Shown: positions 32,213 to 40,061 of the stretch, piece after piece
Layout: each line of letters starts with the position of its first letter
How positions within the stretch are numbered: position 1 is the stretch's first letter
DNA from: Bin87 sp034420475
Lineage (GTDB): Bacteria > Chloroflexota > Dehalococcoidia > Lucifugimonadales > UBA3495
Length of the DNA: 64,000 nucleotides
Reading direction: 5' to 3'
Assembly (NCBI GenBank): GCA_034420475.1
Contig: DAOULH010000042.1
Span: 1-64,000, forward strand
The notes under the pieces: generated by a model
Database searches by the model: none
What the model was told of the DNA's origin: nothing
The model's input: only the letters and a program-made list of their open reading frames with translations
Position numbers and translations under genes: made by a program

Positions 32213-33224
32213 GATCGGCTCCCTGCCCGTTCAGTGATGCGATACGGTCCATGAAACCGGCGAAGGCCTGGGACTCGTCCTTGAACAGGTACGACAACTG
32301 GGCTGCCGCAATGTCCACGCCACCGCACTCACGCAGGTGGGAAACGGCGTCCAGCAGGCGGTTCTTGCGGATCAGCAGGGAAACAGCGTACCAGTCCTCC
32401 TCCTCGACGCTGAACACGCGAGCGACGGTGGGCCCCTGGATGCCGGCGATTTCGGGGCGCGCGAGAATCATGGCGCTGACGTCCTCGGCGGAACGGCCCT
32501 GGACGTTGGCGGTGATCCGATAGTACGGGTCGGCACGGAGGTGGGCCTCCAGCATCTCGGTGAAAGAGCGGGCGAGTTCAAGATCATCGGGACAGCGGAC
32601 CAGCGCAGACGGGTTGGCAATGAGGCAGGCCTGGGAGGAGAGTATAGTGCCGCCGTCGAGGGTCTTCAGGCGGTTCTCGCGAAGGGTAGTTCCGGTGGCG
32701 GACAGGTCGGCGATGAGGTCAGCATAGCCGGCGATGGGCGCGGCTTCCAGGGTGCCGCTGGCTGGGACGAGGGTAAAGTAGTTGATGCCGCGCTCGAACA
32801 GATAACGGCGCAGCAATCGCGGGTACTTGGTAGCGATGCGCAACTGCCGGCCGCGTTCGTGGAACTCGAGGGCGAGATCCGCCAGGTCGTCGATGGAAGT
32901 TACGTCAAGCCAGGAATCGGGCACGGCCAGCACGTAATCGCAGCCGCCGAAGCCGAGGTCTTCCATGACCGGGACCACCGCGTCATCGTCGTGGCGGTAT
33001 TCCATCAGCCGGTCCAGGCCGGTGATGCCCATCTCCGCGCTGCCCTCTTCGACCTTGGTGGTGATGTCGGCGGTGCGCTGAAAGAGCACGTCGATGCCGG
33101 GCAAGGACGGGATGGAGCCGGTGTAGCGACGGGAGTTGGGCCGGTTCACCCTGACGCCACAGGAGGCCAGGAACCTCATCGTGGGTTCGCCCAGTTCGCC
33201 GTCGCTTGGTATGACCAGTTTCAA
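32205..33224 (-). CDS. hisG: ATP phosphoribosyltransferase, long form
   Basis: The 339-aa enzyme starts MKLVIPSDGELGEPTMRFL and has VPASGTLEAAPIAGYADLI, the PRPP-binding loop followed by conserved residues, and a C-terminal ACT-like regulatory domain (about residues 225-330: GPTVARVFSVEEEDWYAV and LRECGGVDI). Long HisG normally works as a hexamer with feedback inhibition by histidine and needs no HisZ, yet a HisZ-like gene lies directly upstream. It overlaps the next gene by 8 bases. Confidence 0.92.
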   Translation of the reverse strand: MKLVIPSDGELGEPTMRFLASCGVRVNRPNSRRYTGSIPSLPGIDVLFQRTADITTKVEEGSAEMGITGLDRLMEYRHDDDAVVPVMEDLGFGGCDYVLAVPDSWLDVTSIDDLADLALEFHERGRQLRIATKYPRLLRRYLFERGINYFTLVPASGTLEAAPIAGYADLIADLSATGTTLRENRLKTLDGGTILSSQACLIANPSALVRCPDDLELARSFTEMLEAHLRADPYYRITANVQGRSAEDVSAMILARPEIAGIQGPTVARVFSVEEEDWYAVSLLIRKNRLLDAVSHLRECGGVDIAAAQLSYLFKDESQAFAGFMDRIASLNGQGADHA

Positions 33225-33239
33225 GGCGATGCTCCGTGT

Positions 33240-34649
33240 TTACACTGTATCCGTCCGAGCAAAATCGGAGCGCACGCCGTTTCCGCCCACGTCCAGAATG
33301 GCGACGCCTCCCCGGGACCGGATATCAGCAACGGTACGCAAAGCGGCGACGTTGGATCCTGCACCCTCAGCGGACACCAGGACGGTATCGGCGGCGGGAC
33401 GCGCGTGATCGGCCGGAGGCATCGCGGCAAGCAACGCTTCCAGCGTGCACGCAAAGCCCAGGGCAGGCACGGGAGCCGCGCCCCCCAGAGCGCGCGCAAG
33501 GGCGTCGTAGCGCCCGCCGCCTCCGAGAGAAACGTCGGAGACGCCGCGAACGATGTCGAAGATAATGCCGTTGTAGTAAGCGATGCCGCGGGCCAGGGAG
33601 AAATCGATTTCCAGCCGATGGGAAACCGCCGGGTCCTCACTGACGAGCGCGGTGAGGTCGATGAGCCGGTCGATGGCCCGGGTGTCCGCCCCGGCGGCAG
33701 CAACGATGGACTGGGCCTGAGGCAACGCCTGAGTGGGATCTCCCTTGACGCCGGCCAGTTGGCCGGCCAGCGCGAGCCCGCGTTCGACGGCATCGGAAGC
33801 GTCACCGCCGCGCAGTTTGCGGAGCAGACGGTCGACAATCTCGTCGGGCGAACGGCGACCCAAAGGCATGTCCGCAGAGGTGTTCCAGCGCATGAAACCG
33901 GCCAGAACGGAGCGGGCCGCGCCGTCGGGGAGGCCGTTGACCGCGACGGCCAGGTGCTTCTCCTCGTCGGGCAGGCCGATGCCGGAGACGACGTGGAGCT
34001 CGGCGGCGCGCTGTAGAGTGGCGGAGATGCTATCGGTTCCTTCGCCAATGCGGTTCATGTTGGCCACGATGAACTCGCGGGCGCGGTCGGAAAGGCCGAC
34101 GGTGTCCAGCACGCTGTCCAGCACGTCCAGATCGGCCAGGCGGATGCGATAGTCCGGGATGCCCAACTGTGCAGGAATGCCGGCGGCCAGGGTCAGGAGC
34201 TCAGCATCCGCAAGAACGCTGTTGGAGCCGACCAGTTCGGCGCCGACCTGGGTGAACTCTCCGGTGTCAGCGGCGCTGCCGGTATCGTAGCGGAAGACCG
34301 GGCCACAGTATTGCCAACGTACAACGGGTGGTTCGTCGCTGTCCTCGTTGACCTCCAGGTAATGCCGCATGATCGCGGAGGTGAACTCGGGGCGCAGGCT
34401 GACCGCGTTGGAGCCGGGATCAACGAAGGAATACATCTGGGAGGCCAGATCGCCGCCGGATTTGCGCAGGAACAGCTCAGTGGCTTCCAGAACGGGAACC
34501 TCCAGCGTCGAGTAGCCGAAAAGCTCGATAAAGTCGGCAAGGCGGCGCTCAACGTCCTGCTTGCGCTGGCGCGCGCCGGCATCGAAATCACGCATGCCGG
34601 GCAGGCGGCGCACTGGATTGGGACGGAAGGGAGAAACGGCGGAAATCAT
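33240..34649 (-). CDS. hisZ: HisZ-like histidyl-tRNA synthetase paralogue
   Basis: The protein of about 469 aa has a class II HisRS-like catalytic core: LPGMRDFDAGARQRKQDVER, SLRPEFTSAIMRHYLE, motif 2 region FRYDTGSA followed by EFTQVGAELVGS, and RGIAYYNGIIFDIV with GGGGRYDALARALGG. The FTQ.G.E.(I/V)G form and the altered residues after FRYD point to the ATP-phosphoribosyltransferase regulatory subunit HisZ rather than a working HisRS. The C-terminal about 60 residues (VLVSAEGAGSNVAALR) are a short remnant of an anticodon-binding domain. It heads the his operon, 15 bases before hisG. HisZ is usually partnered by short HisG, so its role here beside a long HisG is unclear. Confidence 0.82.
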   Translation of the reverse strand: MISAVSPFRPNPVRRLPGMRDFDAGARQRKQDVERRLADFIELFGYSTLEVPVLEATELFLRKSGGDLASQMYSFVDPGSNAVSLRPEFTSAIMRHYLEVNEDSDEPPVVRWQYCGPVFRYDTGSAADTGEFTQVGAELVGSNSVLADAELLTLAAGIPAQLGIPDYRIRLADLDVLDSVLDTVGLSDRAREFIVANMNRIGEGTDSISATLQRAAELHVVSGIGLPDEEKHLAVAVNGLPDGAARSVLAGFMRWNTSADMPLGRRSPDEIVDRLLRKLRGGDASDAVERGLALAGQLAGVKGDPTQALPQAQSIVAAAGADTRAIDRLIDLTALVSEDPAVSHRLEIDFSLARGIAYYNGIIFDIVRGVSDVSLGGGGRYDALARALGGAAPVPALGFACTLEALLAAMPPADHARPAADTVLVSAEGAGSNVAALRTVADIRSRGGVAILDVGGNGVRSDFARTDTV

Positions 34650-34657
34650 CGCAGGGT

Positions 34658-34666
34658 ATTGTAGCA
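34658..34666 (-). promoter_or_regulatory. Extended -10 box of the his operon, close to the start codon
   Basis: On the minus strand TGCTACAAT ends nine bases before the hisZ ATG (34649). Transcription would begin about 34650-34652, giving a leaderless or nearly leaderless mRNA. Confidence 0.55.
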
Positions 34667-34730
34667 CCTGCGGGCCTGCGATGGGGTAAGGAAAGCCGGT
34701 CGGGCTCTACACCTACGCTCGCCCGACGGA

Positions 34731-35432
34731 TTACGCGACCGCAATCACCAATCCTTCCAATAGTTCCAACCACTGCCCGAAATGGGGACATTCTCCGCGA
34801 ATGGTATCGAGACCAATTGCAGAAACCGCCGCCGTTCCGTCCACCGGCTTTTGATAATCGGGCGCTAAATTCTCGATCCGTTTGGACGGAGCGGTCACTT
34901 GGGAATCATTGATATCTTCCGGGGTGCTGAAGCGATCTCTTATTGCCTGGAAACTACCGGCGAGTTCGGGGTGATCAATGGCCTGCGCGAATCTATCACA
35001 GTCGCTGAACAGCATGGCTTCAAACTCGTGCATCATCACGTAGGGAATAAGCCGGGCAGGGTTGAATCCATCACCCATCGAGGCTGCCACATCGGACCGG
35101 ATGGCATTTTCAACGTGAATCGCCCTTTCCGGGAGAGGGAGGTGCATCGCCTCCGCGCGGCCCGGCCAGCTCCTCGGTCCGCTGGAGGGCAGGCCATAAT
35201 AATCGACCATGGTTGTCACGATGAGGCCGGCGTCCTGGCGGAGTTGATTCTGGATGGCGCGGCGGGTTTCCGTCCATGGCCGGATGCCACCGCGGTGCCT
35301 TCTCTGGTGTTGGCCTCCCATTAGTCTGGCGGAGACGTTGATGTAACCGGCGCGATACAGATGCGGCGCAAGGACATCGTTTACGAAAGTTTCCTCAGTC
35401 TCACCTTCAACGAGGACAAAGAGTCGTGTCAT
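34731..35432 (-). CDS. DUF4276 protein (TOPRIM-like partner of AAA ATPase)
   Basis: The 233-aa protein starts MTRLFVLVEGETEETFVND, the V.VEG.tE..F pattern of DUF4276, followed by MVDYYGLPS (acidic cluster) and PYVMMHEFEAMLFSD (about residues 137-151). The VEG...E plus D layout resembles TOPRIM-type nuclease partners found with ABC/AAA ATPases in AbiL- and PARIS-like defence pairs. Its start overlaps the ATPase stop by ATGA, so the two are translated together. The exact activity is unproven. It is probably the effector of the pair. Confidence 0.8.
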   Translation of the reverse strand: MTRLFVLVEGETEETFVNDVLAPHLYRAGYINVSARLMGGQHQRRHRGGIRPWTETRRAIQNQLRQDAGLIVTTMVDYYGLPSSGPRSWPGRAEAMHLPLPERAIHVENAIRSDVAASMGDGFNPARLIPYVMMHEFEAMLFSDCDRFAQAIDHPELAGSFQAIRDRFSTPEDINDSQVTAPSKRIENLAPDYQKPVDGTAAVSAIGLDTIRGECPHFGQWLELLEGLVIAVA

Positions 35433-36514
35433 GGGGCGGACAGTCTGTCGCTCCGGTATTCCGGGCTCGGCCGGCCTCCAAACTCATTCGTTTCCCACAG
35501 TTGCCCCAGGCTGTAATCCTCCAGCCACACTTCCAACCTCTCGGGGTCAAGCCGCTCGAACCTGGCTTCCCCATTCACCCGGTTGGCCACGATAACGTCT
35601 TCCGGCTCAAAGTGGTCCAATAACCTTGGGGATTGGGTGGCCATGATTACCTGACCGTACACTGCCGCCTTCTTGACCATGGCGGCCAGCATGGTAACCG
35701 CGTATGGATGCAGCCCCAACTCCGGCTCGTCCAGCAGGATCACCGAAGGCCGCAGCAGTTTCGGCTGCAACAGCAGGGTCGTCAAGGCGATGAATCGCAG
35801 CGTGCCGTCGGATAAGGACGCTGCGTTGAAGTAAGCGTCAGACCCTTTGTGCCGCCATTCGAGGAGGATCGTGTCCGGGTTCAACGCCTGCGGCTCAAGC
35901 TTGAAATCGTCAAAAAACGGCGCCACCAACCTGACCGTTCGCCTGATTTGCTCGTAGGAAAACGAATGCTTGCTCCGCAGCAAGTACAGAAACGCGGCCA
36001 AGTTAGAACCATCAGGACGCAGGAAACGATTATCGTGCAAATCAGCCGTCTTCTTCATCGGCGACGCCCGGCTCGTATCGTGGAAATGGTACGAAACCCA
36101 CGGGTCAACATTGATAAAATCCCGTATCAGCGCCGGAGTGTCGTCTGAATTCAGTCCAGGTAGCGACGTCGGCCACTTACTACAGGCCTGTTCAACTAAT
36201 GCCAGACGATCATCAAAATACATCGGCTCCAGCGTTAGCCGGTACCAATTCTTGTCGTCGAAAGCAATGACGATATTGATGTCCTCCGTGATGCGTGAAC
36301 CAAAATGGAGCACACGTTCCGCTCCCCCAGCCTGCACCGTGAAATAGCCTAGCCTACCGGCAACCACTTCGCGCACCAGCGAGAACACCTCAAGGAAGTT
36401 TGACTTGCCCGACCCATTGGCCCCGATAAGCACGTTGATGGGGTTCAGTTTCAGCCGATCAACGGCCTTGATGCTCTTGAAACCTCTGATCGTGATGTTA
36501 TCCAGTGTCGGCAT
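35429..36514 (-). CDS. AAA/RecF-like ATPase of a DUF4276 pair
   Basis: The 361-aa protein has the layout of SMC/RecF-like AAA_21 ATPases: N-terminal ITIRGFKSI with Walker A IGANGSGKSNFLE (about residues 32-44), ABC-like signature SLSDGTLRF, Walker B VILLDEPELGLHP and the His-switch region IMATQSPRLLDHF. Such ATPases (RloA, AbiLi, AriA, PtuA-like) pair with a small effector in defence modules; here the effector is the DUF4276 protein overlapping its 3' end. The module lies between the his operon and an SDR gene, as an insertion would. The start at 36514 is the first ATG consistent with the family. Confidence 0.85.
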   Translation of the reverse strand: MPTLDNITIRGFKSIKAVDRLKLNPINVLIGANGSGKSNFLEVFSLVREVVAGRLGYFTVQAGGAERVLHFGSRITEDINIVIAFDDKNWYRLTLEPMYFDDRLALVEQACSKWPTSLPGLNSDDTPALIRDFINVDPWVSYHFHDTSRASPMKKTADLHDNRFLRPDGSNLAAFLYLLRSKHSFSYEQIRRTVRLVAPFFDDFKLEPQALNPDTILLEWRHKGSDAYFNAASLSDGTLRFIALTTLLLQPKLLRPSVILLDEPELGLHPYAVTMLAAMVKKAAVYGQVIMATQSPRLLDHFEPEDVIVANRVNGEARFERLDPERLEVWLEDYSLGQLWETNEFGGRPSPEYRSDRLSAP

Positions 36515-36528
36515 GGTTGCACCGCCAG

Positions 36529-37311
36529 TCACGGATGCGCGTTCAACCCGCCGTCGATGTACACGGGTTGGCCGGAGGGATAGTCGCAGTGGGGGGAGCA
36601 GAGGTACACCAGCATGGCCGCGAGGTCGCGGGGGTGGCCTTTGCGACGCATGGGGGTATAGCGGACGAGGAGTTCTTCGCGTTGGGTTTCCAGGGGGATG
36701 TCCTCGGCGGTTGACCAGCCAGAGCCGACGGCGTTGACGCGGATCTCGCTGCGGCCCCATTCGACGGCCAGGGAGCGGGTGAGGGACAGAACGGCCGCCT
36801 GGGTGGCGCTGTAGGCGGAGCAGTTGATGACCGCGCGCTCCGCCAGGTTGGAGATGACGTTCACGATCCGGCCGTACTGCTGGTCCAGCATCCGTTGACC
36901 CACGGCCTGGCTGAGCATGAAGGTGGCGCGGACGTTGCGGGCGTGAAGCTCGTCCCACTCGGCGAGGTCTATTTCGGCGGCGGGCTTGGCGAAAAAGCTG
37001 CGCGTGTCGTTGACCAGGATGTCGACCCGGGGATGCGTGGTAGCGAAGGCATTGACAACCGCAGAGGCTCCGTCCGGCGTGTCCCAACGTCCCACGTGGC
37101 GGCCGGTGTCATGGCCGGAGACGGCGGTCACGGCAGCGGCGATGGCGTCGGCAGCGGGTTGGTGGCGAGCCACGGCGAACACCGCTGCGCCGGCCTCGGC
37201 CAGGGCCGCGGCCAGGAAGGACGACTCATCGCCCCCGGCTGAGGCGACGATGGCGGTGTAGCCGGAAAGGCTGAACTCGGATGGAAGGCGGGCCTGGGAC
37301 GGGATTGCCAC
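36529..37311 (-). CDS. Degenerate SDR-family protein
   Basis: The 260-aa protein has an SDR fold pattern (YGRIVNVISNLAE, RSEIRVNAVGSGW, PVYIDGGLN) but lacks the usual active residues. The cofactor site reads YTAIVASAGGDES in place of TGxxxGxG, the NNAG motif reads VNDTRS, and the YxxxK dyad reads YSATQ, with Gln for the catalytic Lys. It is therefore probably a non-catalytic or altered SDR. The only plausible start, a GTG at 37311 with GGAG upstream, lies inside the GATTGCC/GCAATGAC repeat, so the first codons (MAIPSQ) are repeat-derived. It is 191 bases after a second SDR whose motifs are normal. Confidence 0.75.
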   Translation of the reverse strand: MAIPSQARLPSEFSLSGYTAIVASAGGDESSFLAAALAEAGAAVFAVARHQPAADAIAAAVTAVSGHDTGRHVGRWDTPDGASAVVNAFATTHPRVDILVNDTRSFFAKPAAEIDLAEWDELHARNVRATFMLSQAVGQRMLDQQYGRIVNVISNLAERAVINCSAYSATQAAVLSLTRSLAVEWGRSEIRVNAVGSGWSTAEDIPLETQREELLVRYTPMRRKGHPRDLAAMLVYLCSPHCDYPSGQPVYIDGGLNAHP

Positions 37312-37334
37312 GTCGCTACGCTCCTCGCAATGAC
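37303..37334. repeat. GATTGCC...GCAATGAC repeat overlapping an SDR start
   Basis: Plus-strand GATTGCCACGTCGCTACG through CTCGCAATGAC. On the minus strand it supplies GAGGAGCG and the GTG start codon of the SDR-like gene. Its ends match the elements at 18487, 21899 and 56634. Confidence 0.8.
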
Positions 37335-37368
37335 GGATGGATAATGGCTTTCAAGTGGAGATGACGGG

Positions 37369-38178
37369 TTACGGTTCCAGCGCGGCGACGGGCGCGTGGC
37401 CGGTGGGCGTGATGCCGGCGGCCAGGCCGGCGCCGTCGAGGATAAACATCTCGCCGGTCATGTAGTCGGAGGCATCGGAGGCCAGGAACACGGCGATGGG
37501 ACCGAGGTCCTCGGGCTTGCCGAGCTTGCCGGTGGGCAGGAAGTCGCCCGATTGGGGCAGGGTGCGATTGATCTCGGCGCTGGGGTCAATGGTGGGAATG
37601 AAGCCGGGTACGATGCTGTTGGCGGTGATGCCGTAACGGGCCAGGCTGAAGGACAGGACGCGCGTCAACTGGATCACGCCGCCCTTGGAGGTGCAGTACA
37701 TGTAGATGTCGCGGCCGCCGCGCAGCCCGAAGCCCGAGGCCACGTTGACGATCTTCCCCTTGCCGGCGTCGGCCATGGGCTTGGCGGCGGCGCGCGCGCA
37801 ATAGAAAGCGCCGGACAGGTTGACGGACATTGCCGTCTCCCAATCGTCGTCGGTGATCTCCCAGATGGGTTTGAGGACGTTGTCGGCAACCATCGCGGCG
37901 TTGTTGATGAGCACGTCCACCCGGCCGAAACGGGACATCGCGGCGTCGATCAGCGCGTCGGCATCTGAGGATTTGGAAACGTCGGTGGGAACGGCGATGG
38001 CGTCCTGGCCGGCGGCGATCACCTCGTCGCGAGCCGCCTCAATGGGGCCGGGACGGCGCCCGGCGATGGCGAGGTTGGCGCCGGACCGGGTGAGGGCGCG
38101 CACCATTTCGAGGCCGAGGCCAGTCCCGCCGCCGGTGATGACGACGACTTTGCCGTCAAGGTACAGGTTTTCAAGCAT
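37369..38178 (-). CDS. Short-chain dehydrogenase/reductase
   Basis: The 269-aa enzyme is a canonical SDR: VVVITGGGTGLGLEM, INNAAMVAD, IVNVASGFGLRGG and catalytic YCTSKGG (Tyr and Lys present), with GEMFILDGAGLAAGI near the C-terminus. An Arg pair after strand 2 (AGRRPGP) suggests NADP(H). The substrate is unknown. The start at 38178 overlaps the birA stop. Read in the minus direction it follows birA, so birA and this SDR may form one transcript. Confidence 0.87.
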   Translation of the reverse strand: MLENLYLDGKVVVITGGGTGLGLEMVRALTRSGANLAIAGRRPGPIEAARDEVIAAGQDAIAVPTDVSKSSDADALIDAAMSRFGRVDVLINNAAMVADNVLKPIWEITDDDWETAMSVNLSGAFYCARAAAKPMADAGKGKIVNVASGFGLRGGRDIYMYCTSKGGVIQLTRVLSFSLARYGITANSIVPGFIPTIDPSAEINRTLPQSGDFLPTGKLGKPEDLGPIAVFLASDASDYMTGEMFILDGAGLAAGITPTGHAPVAALEP

Positions 38179-38974
38179 TGTGTGCGGGCACTCCTGAGGC
38201 TGCACGGAGGGTAATGTCTCCGGCGGTGAGGGTCAACAGCTCGCCGGTGTCAGTGCGCAGCAGGAGATTGCCGTGCTCGTCGATGTCCTCGGCCAAGCCG
38301 GTGTCGTTTGCACCATGGTGGGTGACGGTGACGCGCTGGCCCAGGGTGTCCAGCCAGCGGCGCCACTCCGCGATGGGCGAGCGACCACGCTTCAAATCCA
38401 GGTACAGAGCGTCCATGTGCTGGAGGATGCGACGGAGTAGTTCGGCGCGGTCGATTTCGGATCCGGAAGCGTGGTTCAGACTGGTGGCGGTGGCGGAGAT
38501 TTCGGGATCAGCAGAGACGTCCAGGGCGACGTTGACCCCGATGCCGACGATGGCGTGATTGACGTGAGCGCCCGACAGGGCACTCTCGGCGAGGATGCCA
38601 GCGACCTTGCGGCCGTCGATCATGATGTCGTTGGGCCACTTGATGGACGGGTGGAGTCCGGCAACCTGACGGATCGACCGGGCCACGGCCACGCCGGCCA
38701 GGGGGCTGAGCAGGGGCAAGGCGTCGGGTTCCGGGCGGAAGAGAGCAGAGAAGTAGAGGTTGCCCTCGTCGGATATCCACCGCCGGCCCAGGCGTCCCCG
38801 GCTGGCGGTCTGAGTCTCGGCGACGACAACGGCGCCCTCATCCGCGCCGTCACGAGCCCATTGGGCGGCATCGTCCATGGTGGACCCGGTGGACTGGTAG
38901 AAGCGCACGCTCCGGCCGACTACGGCGGTATAGAGGCCGGAGCGGAGCATTCGGGCAACGATGGAGGGGGGCAT
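38171..38974 (-). CDS. birA: Biotin-protein ligase (monofunctional)
   Basis: The 267-aa enzyme attaches biotin to acetyl-CoA carboxylase and similar carriers. It has FYQSTGSTMDDA, the biotin-AMP loop ETQTASRGRLGRRW, IKWPNDIMIDGRKVAGIL and the C-terminal SH3-like GLAEDIDEHGNLLLRTDTGE. The DNA-binding HTH domain of bifunctional BirA is absent, so it should not regulate transcription. The first 12 codons are duplicated at 39534 as part of the 592-bp tandem duplication. Its stop overlaps the downstream SDR start. Confidence 0.92.
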   Translation of the reverse strand: MPPSIVARMLRSGLYTAVVGRSVRFYQSTGSTMDDAAQWARDGADEGAVVVAETQTASRGRLGRRWISDEGNLYFSALFRPEPDALPLLSPLAGVAVARSIRQVAGLHPSIKWPNDIMIDGRKVAGILAESALSGAHVNHAIVGIGVNVALDVSADPEISATATSLNHASGSEIDRAELLRRILQHMDALYLDLKRGRSPIAEWRRWLDTLGQRVTVTHHGANDTGLAEDIDEHGNLLLRTDTGELLTLTAGDITLRAASGVPAHNA

Positions 38975-39001
38975 CGCTCAGGTTGAACCTAACCAGCGGC
39001 T

Positions 39002-39451
39002 TCAGATCGCCTCAACCCAATCGGTGAATGACACACCGCCCGTGTATTCATCGGGGAGCAGCTCCCAGAGGATTTCCAACAAGGGGCACACCTTCTCCAG
39101 GGCCAATGCTGCGCGGTACGGGGTCATATAGACCTCGTAGAAATTACCATGCAATTGCTCGGCTGCACCTAGACCATCGTAGATAACGTCGATATGCGCC
39201 GGCGACTCTTCAGCCAGAGCAGTCAACGCTTCCTGGATGGCCACGTGATCGTAGTGCTGCCAGCCGCGTAGCGTCGCAACCGCTTTAGTGAGTTGAGCCA
39301 CGGTACCCCAGCCCTTTTCGCCGGCCTGGCACAGGTCCCCCTCAGCGAGGTGGGCCGGCCACTTGGACCAGTAGTCCCGGGCCTGCTCCAGATGCTTACG
39401 AATGCGAGCGTCCCGGCGGGCCGGAGGTTCGCGACGTGTTCGAGGCGGCAT
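39002..39451 (-). CDS. HEPN/PaREP1-like protein, copy A
   Basis: The 149-aa helical protein begins MPPRTRREPPARRDARIRKH, then HLEQARDYWSKWPAHLAEGDL and CQAGEKGWGTVAQLTKAVAT, the GD...A.EK.WG....KA pattern of PaREP1-type HEPN proteins. RGWQHYDH provides an R-x6-H motif like that of HEPN ribonucleases, although the residue after Arg is Gly, not the usual polar one. It is a tandem paralogue of 39594-40043, with a more diverged C-terminus (EILWELLPDEYTGGVSF). No MNT nucleotidyltransferase gene is adjacent. Confidence 0.72.
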   Translation of the reverse strand: MPPRTRREPPARRDARIRKHLEQARDYWSKWPAHLAEGDLCQAGEKGWGTVAQLTKAVATLRGWQHYDHVAIQEALTALAEESPAHIDVIYDGLGAAEQLHGNFYEVYMTPYRAALALEKVCPLLEILWELLPDEYTGGVSFTDWVEAI

Positions 39452-39593
39452 GGTGGTCTCCGGTCTTTGCTTACCAACCGTGGTCGTAGCGGTCCTGGAG
39501 GACGTCGAGGAGGCGGGTGACGGGGATGCGCTGGCAAAGCATTTGGGCAACGATGAAGGGACGCATGGCTGATACCATCGGCCGGGTCGTCGG

Positions 39594-40043
39594 TCACCTC
39601 TCCCCCACCCACTCCGCGAAGGATACACCGCCGGTGTATTCTCTCGGCAGCATTTCCCAGAGGATGTTCAACAAGGGTTGCACTTCGCTCAGCGCAAACT
39701 CAGTAAGCGCGGCGGTCATGTAAACCTCGTAAAAGTTGCCGTGCAACCTCTCTGCGGCAGCAAGACCCCGTCCTATCTCGGTCATGCGATCAGGCATTTC
39801 GTCTGACAACGCGGTCAACGCTTCCTGGATGGCCACGTGATCGTAGTGCTGCCAGCCGCGCACGGTTGCCACGGCTTTGGTGAGCTGAGCAACGGTACCC
39901 CAGCCCTTTTCGCCGGCCTGGCACAGGTCCCCCTCAGCGAGGTGGGCCGGCCACTTGGACCAGTATTCCCGGGCCTGCTCCAGGTGCTTGCGGATACGGG
40001 CGTTCCGGCGGGCCGGAGGTTCGCGGCGTGTTCGAGGCGGCAT
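39594..40043 (-). CDS. HEPN/PaREP1-like protein, copy B
   Basis: The 149-aa paralogue of the previous gene shares nearly all of the first 90 residues (YWSKWPAHLAEGDLCQAGEK, R-x6-H in RGWQHYDH) and the ending LP.EYTGGVSF.(D/E)WV. The middle differs (LSDEMPDRMTEIGRGLAAAE). It lies 18 bases after the glyS stop on the same strand and may be cotranscribed with it. The function is unknown: RNA-targeting toxin or stress HEPN is possible, but neither copy has the full catalytic RN....H form. Confidence 0.72.
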   Translation of the reverse strand: MPPRTRREPPARRNARIRKHLEQAREYWSKWPAHLAEGDLCQAGEKGWGTVAQLTKAVATVRGWQHYDHVAIQEALTALSDEMPDRMTEIGRGLAAAERLHGNFYEVYMTAALTEFALSEVQPLLNILWEMLPREYTGGVSFAEWVGER

Positions 40044-40061
40044 GGTGATTTCCTGACCCCT

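Noticed and set aside
32337..34016. Plus-strand open frame of about 560 codons across hisG and hisZ
   Set aside because: It crosses two well-supported genes on the other strand and shows no recognisable domain.
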